From positions 1 through 64,000 of the forward strand of contig JANYDD010000063.1 of the NCBI GenBank assembly GCA_025359945.1: a stretch of DNA of 64,000 nucleotides, given 5' to 3'. Position 1 is the stretch's first letter. Each line of letters opens with the position of its first letter. This document shows, piece by piece, positions 36,795 to 45,324 of the stretch. The position numbers were made by a program, and so were the translations under genes. The notes beneath the pieces were generated by a model. That model was not told the DNA's origin. It saw nothing but the letters and a program-made list of their open reading frames with translations, and ran no database searches. This DNA is from Bdellovibrio sp. GTDB lineage: Bacteria > Bdellovibrionota > Bdellovibrionia > Bdellovibrionales > Bdellovibrionaceae.

Positions 36795-38918
36795 TCACTT
36801 TAAATCAACCCGCACCATGGAATGGGGCTCGATGGTTATCTCAAACGTGTTTGCGACGGAAATTGGAGTTTCCACAAGTCCAACATTAGATGCCAAGTTT
36901 TCATTGTGCTCTGAAAGTTTGCCGCTGACGTAACTGATCAACTTTCCCGATATCGGCGTGAACCCAGAAATTTGTAGACTGATTTTTTTCCGTGCGACGT
37001 ATTCGCTGCTTAAAATAAAAATATGGTGATTGCCGGCGCTGTCTTTCGAAGCGAACGCGGAAATACTAGAATAATTTGTGTTCGACGGAATAATCCCAAC
37101 GCCTGTAGCGATCGATATCGTTGACGCGCCTGTAGCCGTTGTGTTGATCAACGTGTCGCCTGCGCTAACACTAAAAAGTGAAAAGGCCAGGCCCGCAGGT
37201 CGTAAGAAAAATTGATCCGGATCGCGAGTGATGCCATAGCCAACATCTCCAGAGAAATTAAAAATTTGTGCCCCCGCCAGATTTTGGTTGATCATCGTGT
37301 GGTACATTTGCCCGATCGCCAATCCTGACTGAAAATCCTTAAAAAACTCGACCTGTTTTTCGTCGGTATCGGGTTTTGCAATATCCACATGAAATTCAGT
37401 AATCCCCAACGGAAGTCCGCCGGTTTGCGCGCGAACGGTTGCAATATTTTTGCGAAGCACTTCTCCGCCCGACATCACTAAGCGAAAGCGCGTGGCTTCA
37501 TCGGCATCCCAGCTGTTGTATGGATAAAAATGGCCGTGCACAAAATCGACGTTGCCTTTGATATTTCCAGCGTTCACGTACACTTGCGGATTCCAATCGC
37601 CGATCAAAGGCGTGTTCGCGATCCAGTCGGCCGAGATAAATCCGGCTTCGACAACTCCACCTAAGAAAATCACTTTATTTAAAGTTGTCGCCCTTGCCCG
37701 GACGGCGCTGGAAATGGCCTTGGCTAGCACAGCATAATTAGTTCCGCTTCCATACGAAGTAGCGGGCTCGTTACCTATCTCGAAAGTATTTACATTCCAA
37801 GGATCAGGCCGTCCGTTTTTAAGCCTTAAATTTCCCATAGCCGTTGCGCTGCAACCTGACTTTGAAGGGTTACACGAAAGAATATAATCGATCAGATCGG
37901 CTGCATTGCCAGCGGTATCCAACACGTTTATTTCCATCAGCGGCGCAAGCTGAAGCTCCTCGCAGAGATTCAAAAATTCATGCAGACTATATGCAGGGGT
38001 CTCATAATTTTTAAGATCAGTGAAAAATTCAGCTCGTAGCAATCGGGGGCCGATGGCGTTTTTCCAAAAATAAGTGTTCATAGAAGATCCGCCAAATCGA
38101 ATTCCTTTGACCCGCAATTCTTGCAGCCTAGTTTTAGCCATAACTTTTACGGTGGGTTCTAAGCCGCGCCTATTTAATCTGACTTCGTCAACATAGGCTG
38201 TCCCCGCGGTTGCCAAACACAATCGAAAGTACGCAGGAATCGAGGTTACCGAGGGGCGCAGAGTCTTCGTGTGCCTGGTCCAAGAATTTAAAGTTGTCGC
38301 CATCCGGTCGCTTACGGGATTGGCAGACAATGAAATCGGCATGACGGAAGTGTCAGCGAAAAAGGCTAAAAGTTTTGGAGTTCCTGAAGTCGCCATCGAT
38401 GAGAAATTGAGTTGGTAGTCGCTATCTGCCTGCACGCCATCCAACAAAACTTGATCCAAGCAGGTATAGCCATCGGCGGTCTGAGACATTTTCATCGAAC
38501 CCGGAATGGAATTGCCACCTGTTGGTGTTGCGTCACCTACGGAATTATCTTTGACGATAACGCCATTGGCAGCAGACCAGAGGCTGGGTACCCATTGACG
38601 ATGATCAGCGTCCAACGCTAACCGAAATGATCGATCCCGCAACATATCGCCGGATTCAATGATTTTGTCGCCATTGCCGGTCCATCCGATATTCAATCCG
38701 AAAATATAAGGATTAATCGTTCCTATCGTGCCGGAAGAGTCAATTTTTAACACAACATCGGGGGCTACTGTTGGCGTCACCGGGTTTGGGGCCGCGGCAT
38801 CGCCCGAGTTTTCCCCGGAACTTCCAAATTTGCCCGAGCAGTTTATATAAAGAGTCGCGACCAACGCCATTGCCGCCATTACCGCCATTGCAGATGCATA
38901 TTTAAACCATGATTTCAT
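36795..38918 (-). CDS. GH51-like alpha-L-arabinofuranosidase, predicted lipoprotein
   Basis: A 707-residue exported enzyme. The leader MKSWFKYASAMAVMAAMALV ends in LYINC, a relaxed lipobox. Residues about 55-230 form a beta-rich carbohydrate-binding part with Cys pairs; then a TIM-barrel follows with FEIGNEP (E384, acid/base) and GITEFHVD (E508, nucleophile) in the GH51/GH-A arrangement. The C-terminal beta domain ends EPHSMVRVDL. It likely hydrolyses arabinose-containing glycans outside the cell, or a related furanoside; the true substrate is not shown. The 200-bp gap to the thiolase gene holds no gene. Confidence 0.8.
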   Translation of the reverse strand: MKSWFKYASAMAVMAAMALVATLYINCSGKFGSSGENSGDAAAPNPVTPTVAPDVVLKIDSSGTIGTINPYIFGLNIGWTGNGDKIIESGDMLRDRSFRLALDADHRQWVPSLWSAANGVIVKDNSVGDATPTGGNSIPGSMKMSQTADGYTCLDQVLLDGVQADSDYQLNFSSMATSGTPKLLAFFADTSVMPISLSANPVSDRMATTLNSWTRHTKTLRPSVTSIPAYFRLCLATAGTAYVDEVRLNRRGLEPTVKVMAKTRLQELRVKGIRFGGSSMNTYFWKNAIGPRLLRAEFFTDLKNYETPAYSLHEFLNLCEELQLAPLMEINVLDTAGNAADLIDYILSCNPSKSGCSATAMGNLRLKNGRPDPWNVNTFEIGNEPATSYGSGTNYAVLAKAISSAVRARATTLNKVIFLGGVVEAGFISADWIANTPLIGDWNPQVYVNAGNIKGNVDFVHGHFYPYNSWDADEATRFRLVMSGGEVLRKNIATVRAQTGGLPLGITEFHVDIAKPDTDEKQVEFFKDFQSGLAIGQMYHTMINQNLAGAQIFNFSGDVGYGITRDPDQFFLRPAGLAFSLFSVSAGDTLINTTATGASTISIATGVGIIPSNTNYSSISAFASKDSAGNHHIFILSSEYVARKKISLQISGFTPISGKLISYVSGKLSEHNENLASNVGLVETPISVANTFEITIEPHSMVRVDLK

Positions 38919-38997
38919 TGGTGACCCCCGGTGACGTTTTTTTCTAGTTTAGCGCGATCAATTGTTTTGAGTAAAGAGGAGATCGTTCGCTGTCAAA

Positions 38998-40125
38998 ATG
39001 AGACATCCGTCTGTCCAGTCCAGTCCAGTCCAGCTGGACAGAATCCAAGTCTGGAGTGAAAATAAAAAGATGGTTGAACTCAATTCCGCAAATCGCAATT
39101 TTGTGACATGGTTCGTGACTTGTTTCGTGACCTATTTTGAGAAGTGCTTTGTGACGTGCTTTGTGAATTGGGCAAAGACTTTTTTGGTGATACTTGTACC
39201 CTTGGTTGTAGTTTCGGTAGCCCCAGCGGCGTCGAATAGTGCCGCGGCTGCGCAAACCTTTCCCATTCAAAGCGTTCAAAAAATTAAATTTAAATTTTCT
39301 TCAGCTCAGATCAAAATTTCTGGAAACTTAAGTACGCAATTAGAAATGACCGGCGCGGACACTGAAGAATTAAAAGTTTCAACCGAGGACGGAGTTTTGG
39401 TGATTGAGCCTCGCGATTCGAAATCGATTAAAAAAATAAATTTGAATGTCACCTCGGGAAGTGTGCCAGTGGAATTTTTTTTAGGTCAAGGCCAGGTCGT
39501 CGTTCAGGATTGGAAGGGCCCCATCTTGGTGAACCTTCAAAAAGGCGAATTCGAATCGGTGCGATCGCAAGGCGATTTTAAACTGCATATGCTGAAGGGC
39601 AAAGCTTTAGTCAGTCAACACACCGGTGATCTGGCATTAGATTTTTACAATGTGGATTTAAATATTAAAAATGCCGAGGGCGCAGTGCAAATCTCTAATT
39701 TTTCTGGCGACACCGGACTTCAAAAAACCAAAGGGGATGTCAAATGGAACTCTTTGTCGGGTCCCTTGAAAGTGGAGCAATCTCAGGGCAGCCTTCAAAT
39801 TGAAACTCAAAAAGGTTCGATTGTCGCTTCCGATTTTCAGGGTCGCATCGAAGGCCTAAATAGTGAGGGTTCCACGCAAGTAGCCGCAGTCGAAAGCACA
39901 GAAATGAACTTTCGAAGTTTGTCCGGTGGGATTCGAGTCACTTCGTCGCCGAAAGCTTCGCAGTGGGTGAACCTGTCGACGGTTTCCGGCGAGCTTTGGG
40001 CCCCTTCTTACTTGCACGAAACTCGTGATGGCGCCGGCAAAAACGTACAAGGAAGGTTACGCGGGGTCGAGCCCAAAGGCGTCTTGCGCTTGCGGTCTGC
40101 CGATGGATCTATTTCTTTGAAATAG
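38998..40125 (+). CDS. Beta-helix adhesin-like exported protein (DUF4097-like) with unusual aromatic repeat N-terminus
   Basis: 375 residues. A hydrophobic signal/anchor lies late, near residues 60-85 (TFLVILVPLVVVSVAPAAS). The rest is a repeated beta-helix: short strands such as GPLKVEQSQGSLQIETQKGS and LSGGIRVTSSP, as in DUF4097/putative auto-transporter adhesin heads. Before the signal stretch, residues 37-60 contain repeated F-V-T-x-F-V-T units with several Cys and Trp. The start is uncertain: ATG 38998 or ATG 39070, neither with a ribosome site. Function unknown; surface location inferred. Confidence 0.7.
   Translation: MRHPSVQSSPVQLDRIQVWSENKKMVELNSANRNFVTWFVTCFVTYFEKCFVTCFVNWAKTFLVILVPLVVVSVAPAASNSAAAAQTFPIQSVQKIKFKFSSAQIKISGNLSTQLEMTGADTEELKVSTEDGVLVIEPRDSKSIKKINLNVTSGSVPVEFFLGQGQVVVQDWKGPILVNLQKGEFESVRSQGDFKLHMLKGKALVSQHTGDLALDFYNVDLNIKNAEGAVQISNFSGDTGLQKTKGDVKWNSLSGPLKVEQSQGSLQIETQKGSIVASDFQGRIEGLNSEGSTQVAAVESTEMNFRSLSGGIRVTSSPKASQWVNLSTVSGELWAPSYLHETRDGAGKNVQGRLRGVEPKGVLRLRSADGSISLK
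39011..39041. repeat. (CAGTC) pentamer repeat inside an inverted repeat
   Basis: CTGTCCAG at 39011-39018 and CTGGACAG at 39034-39041 are an 8-bp perfect inverted pair. Between and into them runs CAGTC repeated about 3.6 times (39016-39033). The block lies in the first 15 codons of the adhesin-like gene if it starts at 38998, or in its promoter region if it starts at 39070. Copy-number change by one unit would shift the frame. Confidence 0.6.
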
Positions 40126-40181
40126 TTTGGCGCCGACAAAAAAATTGACTTTCAGATCCTTTTCGATCACGTTTTGTCTCT

Positions 40182-41141
40182 ATGTCGAAATCAAAATCAA
40201 AAAATAAATCGGCCTCGAAAGTAACTTCAAAAACAACGCCTAAAAACAAGCCTAAAAGCACTCCAATGGCTGCTGTTAAAGCATCGACCAAGCCAGCGGC
40301 CAAAGGCGTTGCAAAGCTTGCCGGCAAAGTAGCTAGCCACGTAGCGACCAAGCTGTCTAACAAAGTAGCAAGCCTGGTGGCGGGAAAGAAAGACTTGGGC
40401 AAAGCATCTAAGATTTTTGGCAAAACTCCTAAACTTCAAAATTCGGCATCTCAATCACCAGCTAAGGAAGAAATCTTTAAATCCGCATCTGCAAAGTCCG
40501 GTGGAAAAAAGAACGAAGCTGCCAAGCCATCAGTAAAACAAACGGCGAAATCAGCTCAGAAGTCCGATAAAACTAAAAAGGACTTGAAAAAAAATAAACC
40601 TGAAGATTTTGATGATTTGGTTCCCGATGACGATTTGGTTGAAACCGAGGATCTCAGCGCCTTGGACGAATTGGAAGAGGCTTCTGACGTTTCATTGAAC
40701 ATTGAAGAAGAAGTGATTGTGACCAGCGATATCGCTATTGCTGCCAGCGCAAATATCAGCGGCATCAAAGAAATTTTACTGACTGACCCCGAGGGTCGAC
40801 CGCTGTGCAGAGTTCGTGATTGCGACCAAGCCGCTTCTGTCGAAGGGTACTGCCGGTACCACTATTTGTTGCAGTGGAAAAAGATTCAAGTTCGCCGAAA
40901 AATTTTGGTCGACGGAAAACTTCAAAAATATGTCGATGAATTGACCTCTCGTTATCCAGATAAATTTTTAGAAATGTTGAAAAAAGATCTGCGATCTGAA
41001 AAAGAATTCCTTGGCGCCATCGCCGAGCTTGATATCGACGAGGCCGCAATCGACCAGGACGTCGAAGACGAATCACAAAATTTTATCGACGAAGTTCGTG
41101 GCGTCACCCCAATGGGAATGGAAGACGAAGAAAGCTTTTAA
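40182..41141 (+). CDS. Histone-H1-like basic N-terminus with C-terminal zinc-type Cys/His motif protein
   Basis: 319 residues in three zones. Residues 1-145 are Lys/Ala/Ser rich with AKxxxK repeats, like histone H1 tails. Residues about 145-190 are strongly acidic (DFDDLVPDDDLVETEDLS). Residues about 205-235 contain CRVRDCDQAASVEGYCRYHY, a C-x4-C-x9-C-x3-H arrangement likely to bind zinc; the remainder is charged and helical. Nucleoid or RNA binding is inference. No signal peptide. The start ATG lacks a clear ribosome site. Its own promoter may lie in the 56-bp gap after the adhesin gene. Confidence 0.75.
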   Translation: MSKSKSKNKSASKVTSKTTPKNKPKSTPMAAVKASTKPAAKGVAKLAGKVASHVATKLSNKVASLVAGKKDLGKASKIFGKTPKLQNSASQSPAKEEIFKSASAKSGGKKNEAAKPSVKQTAKSAQKSDKTKKDLKKNKPEDFDDLVPDDDLVETEDLSALDELEEASDVSLNIEEEVIVTSDIAIAASANISGIKEILLTDPEGRPLCRVRDCDQAASVEGYCRYHYLLQWKKIQVRRKILVDGKLQKYVDELTSRYPDKFLEMLKKDLRSEKEFLGAIAELDIDEAAIDQDVEDESQNFIDEVRGVTPMGMEDEESF

Positions 41142-41247
41142 TTGGTTTTTATTTTATTTCGGGGACTATTTTCATCGATAGAAATTCCAATGGTTTTGGA
41201 CTCGGCAAGGCCTTCGCTAGGCATTCCATCAGCCGAATAATATAAGC

Positions 41248-41874
41248 TTAGTGAATTAAGGGGTCGGCAGGCACTGCATTCCCTTTTTCCATGTTGGATC
41301 TTGAATCTGCAGGTAAATCATCAGTTACATCTGCAGTGGCAAATTCATCATCCAAAACTTGATCTAGGGCGTCCTGCAGTTCTTGTTCGCTTCGAAACTC
41401 TTTAACTAAATGGTCATTTTCGGCGGCGGAACGAAGGCCTAACAAGCGATCGGCTTCAGCTTCAAGGTCGGTGTTTTCGCCAGAGGTTTTGAAATACAGC
41501 TGCTTTTTTTGAAATAAAATTTTCTTCCACAGAACGGGCAGTTCTTGGAAGGGGTCGAAAAACTCGTCCCCGGAAGCCAGAGCCTGGCTAAAAACCTCTT
41601 CAAGAATAAAGTGCAGATATTCGAAACCAAATGAAATTTGCGCCATCAAAGGATCTTTTTGGTTGAGATCCATCGACAATTCCAAATTATTTTGCTTAAG
41701 CCTTTCGGGTTCTCGAAAACCTAATCGAAGCGTCACTTCATCAGAGTAAATTAAACCCTCAACTACCCAAATGTATTCTGGACGCTGTTCGCGCAAAAGC
41801 TCCTGAATTTGCGCCAAATACTCTGCGGGCAAACTGGTCGCCATGGTCGAGATTTTTAGTCGTGGTTTTAGCAT
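41248..41874 (-). CDS. Hypothetical cytoplasmic protein, acidic C-terminus
   Basis: 208 residues from ATG 41874, which has AAGGAG seven bases upstream (the frame extends to 41931). The centre has YIWVVEGLIYSDEVTLRLGF and a helical region LPVLWKKILFQKKQLYF. The C-terminal 70 residues are acidic and probably disordered. Family not recognised. It is convergent with the histone-like gene; 106 bp between them hold no clear terminator. Confidence 0.65.
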   Translation of the reverse strand: MLKPRLKISTMATSLPAEYLAQIQELLREQRPEYIWVVEGLIYSDEVTLRLGFREPERLKQNNLELSMDLNQKDPLMAQISFGFEYLHFILEEVFSQALASGDEFFDPFQELPVLWKKILFQKKQLYFKTSGENTDLEAEADRLLGLRSAAENDHLVKEFRSEQELQDALDQVLDDEFATADVTDDLPADSRSNMEKGNAVPADPLIH

Positions 41875-42693
41875 TTTAAGGCTCCTTTTGACTCGAAGCG
41901 TTTTGATATAACAAATCAAAATGACTCGCAACTAAATATGTCCAGGCTGTTGGCCAGGGCACGGGAAACGAATCAAAAGTTTAGAAACTACTAATGTTTC
42001 AGAAATGGACTATCCTTTTAGAAACAATTTTTAAAATGAGTTCGGCATAGATGTTAGACCTCCGCTCACTGTCGGACAGGGAATTAAAGCGGCTGCCCTA
42101 ATTGGGGTGCGTTTCCCCCGCGGCTGGACTAAGCTTTCAAAGGAGCTTTATTGTCTTACATTTCAATTTTCTTAGAAATTTGAAAGTATGATAAGAAGGT
42201 TTCTGTTTGATTCCATAGGTAGACTGGGTCCTAAGAAAAGGAAAAAACTTTTTTCCGATCGAAGTTAAACTTTCTGGATCCGTGAGTAGGGCCGACTGTA
42301 GGCATCTGCGCACTTTTTTAGATGAAAACCCGTGCCCGCGAGGCGGCTTCGTGCTGTACACCGGAAAAAATCGCCAACAACTGGCCGAGAACATTTCTGC
42401 AATTCCTAGGCAAGAATTTCTTATGGAAACTTTCGCAGAGTTGATCTGAGCTAAGGCGCTCTGCCGGAACTCGGCCAATTCTTTTTTTTTGGGGGGGGGA
42501 TTCCATTCGGCAATTCCAGGAAGTTGCGAACCCCACCCTCCTTCTGCGGTGCAATCATTTCGACTTCCTGCCAGCCTTCAGCACCGCAGTGGAACAATCC
42601 ACACGAAGTGAAAAATGCTGGCCTTGGCGAAAGACTTCAAGTATTTTAAAATTCTTTGATGAAAACCTAATTGAAATTTTAGCGACAAATTAT
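41875..42693. other. 0.8-kb intergenic region upstream of miaB, possible non-coding RNA or leader
   Basis: No frame here looks like a gene on either strand. The region has a GC-rich patch at about 42060-42130 (GGCTGCCCTAATTGGGGTGCG can fold), a run of T then G near 42482-42499, and a large hairpin at 42544-42589. I compared by eye with tmRNA, RNase P and 6S patterns and could not match any. It may hold a small RNA or a long 5' leader for miaB. Confidence 0.4.
42544..42589 (+). promoter_or_regulatory. 9-bp inverted repeat upstream of miaB (possible RNA hairpin)
   Basis: CTGCGGTGC at 42544-42552 and GCACCGCAG at 42581-42589 are perfectly complementary with 28 bases between them. It is about 105 bp upstream of the miaB ATG. 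No T-run follows. It could be a structured leader or part of an unrecognised small RNA. Confidence 0.35.
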
Positions 42694-44094
42694 ATGAGTG
42701 AAAAAACTAATTCTGAAATTCTTAAGCCGATTAAAACTCGTTCTGGCGGGACCTGGCCGCCGGCTTCTCCGATCGATCGCGGGGTGTTTATTTCCACCTA
42801 CGGTTGTCAGATGAATGTGGCCGATTCCGAGCGCATGTACGCGGTGTTGGAAATGCAAAACTACACCCAAGTCCCCAGCGCTGACTTGGCCGAAGTGATC
42901 ATTATTAATTCGTGTAGCGTGCGGGAAAAGCCGGTGCATAAGGTTTACTCTGAAGTTGGATCGTATCGCGTGCTTAAGGGTCGAAATCCAAAACTTAAAA
43001 TTGGTGTGGGGGGGTGTGTTGGTAGCCAAGAAAAAGGCAATCTGACTAAAAAGCAGCCCTTGATCGATTTTGTTTTTGGCACCGACAATATTGATGAATT
43101 GCCCGAAATTTTGGCGAAGTTAGACGATAAATATAAGAAAGTGATTCAGTCGCAGTTTCACCACCGGACCCCTTATCATATTCAGACGATGGTGACTCAA
43201 CCTGGGGTGGCACAGTTTGTGAATATCACCAAGGGCTGTGATAATTTTTGCACTTTTTGTGTGGTGCCGTTCACTCGGGGTCGCGAAAAAAGCAGGCCTC
43301 TGCAACATGTTCTAAAGGACTTTCAAGACTTCAGTTTAAAAGGCACAAAGGAAATCACTTTGTTGGGGCAGAATGTAAATTCCTATAAGTCCGAATGCGG
43401 CGCTGATTTTGCGGACCTGCTAGAAATCTTAAGTCGTGAAACTGATCTTTTAAGAATTCGGTTTACGACCTCGCACCCTAAAGATTTTGATCAAAAGCTG
43501 GTGGATGTGATGGCTCGTTATCAGTCTAAACTGTGTGAATATATTCATTTGCCTTTTCAAAGTGGAAATTCGCGGGTGCTTGAGATGATGAATCGTGGCT
43601 ACACCCGAGAAGAATACCTGCAGAAAGTAGCGATGATCCGAGCGGCTATACCAGGGGTTGTCCTATCGACCGATATTATTGTGGGATTTCCATCGGAAAC
43701 CGAAGCCGAATTTCAAGACACGATGTCTTTGGTTGAAGAAGGTGGCTTTGAAACGATTTTCGCGTTTATGTATTCTCCCAGGCCGATGACCAAAGCGGCA
43801 AGCTTTGAGAGTCAACTTCCTGAAGATGTAAAGTCAGAAAGACTGCAAAGGCTTTTTGCCCATCACGAAGCATTGGCCGACGGCTGGGTTAAAAAATACG
43901 AAGGTCAAACGCTGCAGGTCTTGGTTGAAAAATTTGATCAAAATCGAAGCAATTGGGTGGGTCGTTCAACGCAAAATAAACTTGTGTATTTTGCTGGAGA
44001 TCAGTTTACTGAAAATTTAATTGGGCAAGTGTGCCCGATTTTGATCTCCAAGGCCAGACCGTCCGTTTTTAGAGGAGACCTCGTTAAATTATGA
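42694..44094 (+). CDS. miaB: tRNA-2-methylthio-N6-dimethylallyladenosine synthase MiaB
   Basis: Radical SAM methylthiotransferase acting on A37 of tRNAs reading UNN codons. From ATG 42694 it has 466 residues. The UPF0004 domain shows STYGCQMNVADSERM and INSCSVREKP and VGGCVGSQE (second 4Fe-4S cluster), the radical SAM core KGCDNFCTFCVVPFTRG, and a C-terminal TRAM domain. The frame opens at 42589 but the extra 35 residues are not family-like. ATGA overlap with the next gene. Confidence 0.96.
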   Translation: MSEKTNSEILKPIKTRSGGTWPPASPIDRGVFISTYGCQMNVADSERMYAVLEMQNYTQVPSADLAEVIIINSCSVREKPVHKVYSEVGSYRVLKGRNPKLKIGVGGCVGSQEKGNLTKKQPLIDFVFGTDNIDELPEILAKLDDKYKKVIQSQFHHRTPYHIQTMVTQPGVAQFVNITKGCDNFCTFCVVPFTRGREKSRPLQHVLKDFQDFSLKGTKEITLLGQNVNSYKSECGADFADLLEILSRETDLLRIRFTTSHPKDFDQKLVDVMARYQSKLCEYIHLPFQSGNSRVLEMMNRGYTREEYLQKVAMIRAAIPGVVLSTDIIVGFPSETEAEFQDTMSLVEEGGFETIFAFMYSPRPMTKAASFESQLPEDVKSERLQRLFAHHEALADGWVKKYEGQTLQVLVEKFDQNRSNWVGRSTQNKLVYFAGDQFTENLIGQVCPILISKARPSVFRGDLVKL

Positions 44095-44756
44095 GCAAGA
44101 AAAAACTTCATTTAAGATCCAAAAGCTCGAAAATTGTTAAATCTGGAAATCCCACTCCGTTGAAAATTAAGATCGAAGAAAATTCTGCGGCGGCTCTTGC
44201 ACCGGTTAACGAATTGCAAGACCCAAGGCAAATGGTGCTTTTAGAGCCCATGGGAATGGCCATGGGTCCCGATCAAGTCAGGCCTTTGCTGTTGATGAAA
44301 ATGAAAGATCGATCCGATATTTTACCTGTTTTGTTATCTCCGTTAGAGGCTGGTTTGTCTTTGGCCCTGCAAAGCACGCAGTCGCCCATGGGATCTGGGG
44401 ACTATTTTGGACAGATGGCGATTTCTAACCCGCATCGAACTTCGGAAGTGTTATTTTCAAAGTTGGGTGTGCATTTGATCAAAGCCGAGTTTTGGGAAAT
44501 CAAGGGGCCGCTTCAGTTTATAAAAATTTATTTCGAAACCCCAAGCTCAGGTGTCACCGGTGAAAAAGTGACCGATACGATAATGGTAAGAGCGGACGAA
44601 GCGATGAGTTTAGGGCTTTATCTCAAGGTTCCGTTCTTTGCTACGCTAGAATTTATCCAAAAAAGTCGGGCGCTTAATGCTGAAGTCACAAAAGTGTCGG
44701 AATCCTTGATCCATCGGCCCGAGCTTTTGCAGAAATCACATCCTTATTTAATCTAG
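44091..44756 (+). CDS. Bifunctional nuclease (BFN, DUF151) domain protein
   Basis: 221 residues. After a basic 40-residue N-terminus, the BFN pattern is visible: LPVLLSPLEAGLSLALQ, HRTSEVLFSKLGVHLIKAE, IMVRADEAMSLGLYLKVPFF. Members of this family have been reported to have nuclease activity, but the physiological role is unclear. It overlaps miaB by 4 bp (ATGA) and precedes the carbonic-anhydrase-like gene by 46 bp. Confidence 0.88.
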   Translation: MSKKKLHLRSKSSKIVKSGNPTPLKIKIEENSAAALAPVNELQDPRQMVLLEPMGMAMGPDQVRPLLLMKMKDRSDILPVLLSPLEAGLSLALQSTQSPMGSGDYFGQMAISNPHRTSEVLFSKLGVHLIKAEFWEIKGPLQFIKIYFETPSSGVTGEKVTDTIMVRADEAMSLGLYLKVPFFATLEFIQKSRALNAEVTKVSESLIHRPELLQKSHPYLI

Positions 44757-44802
44757 AAAATTGGCGCTTTCTTTTTTCTGCGCTTTTCTGTAGTTTTGGA
44801 AG

Positions 44803-45315
44803 ATGATTCTGAAAACCGTTCGAAATCTAACTCCTCAAATTGGAAAAAATGTTTTTATCGCTGAAAACGCCACGCTGATTGGCGACGTTCAGGTCGCGGA
44901 CCAGGCTTCGATTTGGTATCAAGTGGTTTTGCGCGGGGATGTTGCTAAAATTCAATTGGGTGCTCGCAGTAATATTCAAGACGGAAGTATTGTCCACGGC
45001 TCCTATAAATATTCTGAAACCATTATCGAAGATGACGTGACGATCGGGCATCAAGTGGTTTTGCATGGTTGCCGGATAGGATCCTTTTCTTTGATTGGAA
45101 TGGGGACGATCATCTTAGATAAGGCGGTGATTCCAAAATACAGTTTGGTCGGCGCCGGTTCCTTGATTCTTGAGGGGGCTACTTTTCCTGAAGGGCATTT
45201 GATTGTTGGGCGCCCGGCAAAAGCCAAGCGACCGCTGACCGAAGAAGAAAAAAGATCGCTTGAAGAGTCAGTTCAGAATTATTTGTTCTACAAAACGTGG
45301 TATGCCCTGGCGTAA
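44803..45315 (+). CDS. Gamma-class carbonic anhydrase-like protein (left-handed beta-helix)
   Basis: 170 residues of hexapeptide repeats (IGDVQVADQASIWYQVVLRG; IGSFSLIGMGTIILDKAVIP) with the metal histidines in SIVHGS and IGHQVVLHGC. It fits the YrdA/CaiE/Cam family, of which only some members have measured carbonic anhydrase activity. C-terminal helix LTEEEKRSLEESVQNYLFY. It ends 9 bases before guaB. Confidence 0.92.
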   Translation: MILKTVRNLTPQIGKNVFIAENATLIGDVQVADQASIWYQVVLRGDVAKIQLGARSNIQDGSIVHGSYKYSETIIEDDVTIGHQVVLHGCRIGSFSLIGMGTIILDKAVIPKYSLVGAGSLILEGATFPEGHLIVGRPAKAKRPLTEEEKRSLEESVQNYLFYKTWYALA

Positions 45316-45324
45316 GGAGTGATG

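Noticed and set aside
42001-42300. tmRNA, 6S RNA or RNase P in the gap before miaB
   Set aside because: The diagnostic sequences (tag-like frame, GAGGAAAGTCC-type P4 strand, closed central bubble) could not be found on either strand by eye.
42137-42478. 113-residue minus-strand frame in the miaB upstream region
   Set aside because: No ribosome site, composition not protein-like, and overlaps a second unrelated frame; no recognisable domain.
42482-42500. T-run and G-run junction as a phase-variable tract
   Set aside because: It lies in no gene and far from the miaB start (about 190 bp); homopolymer junctions are also prone to sequencing error.
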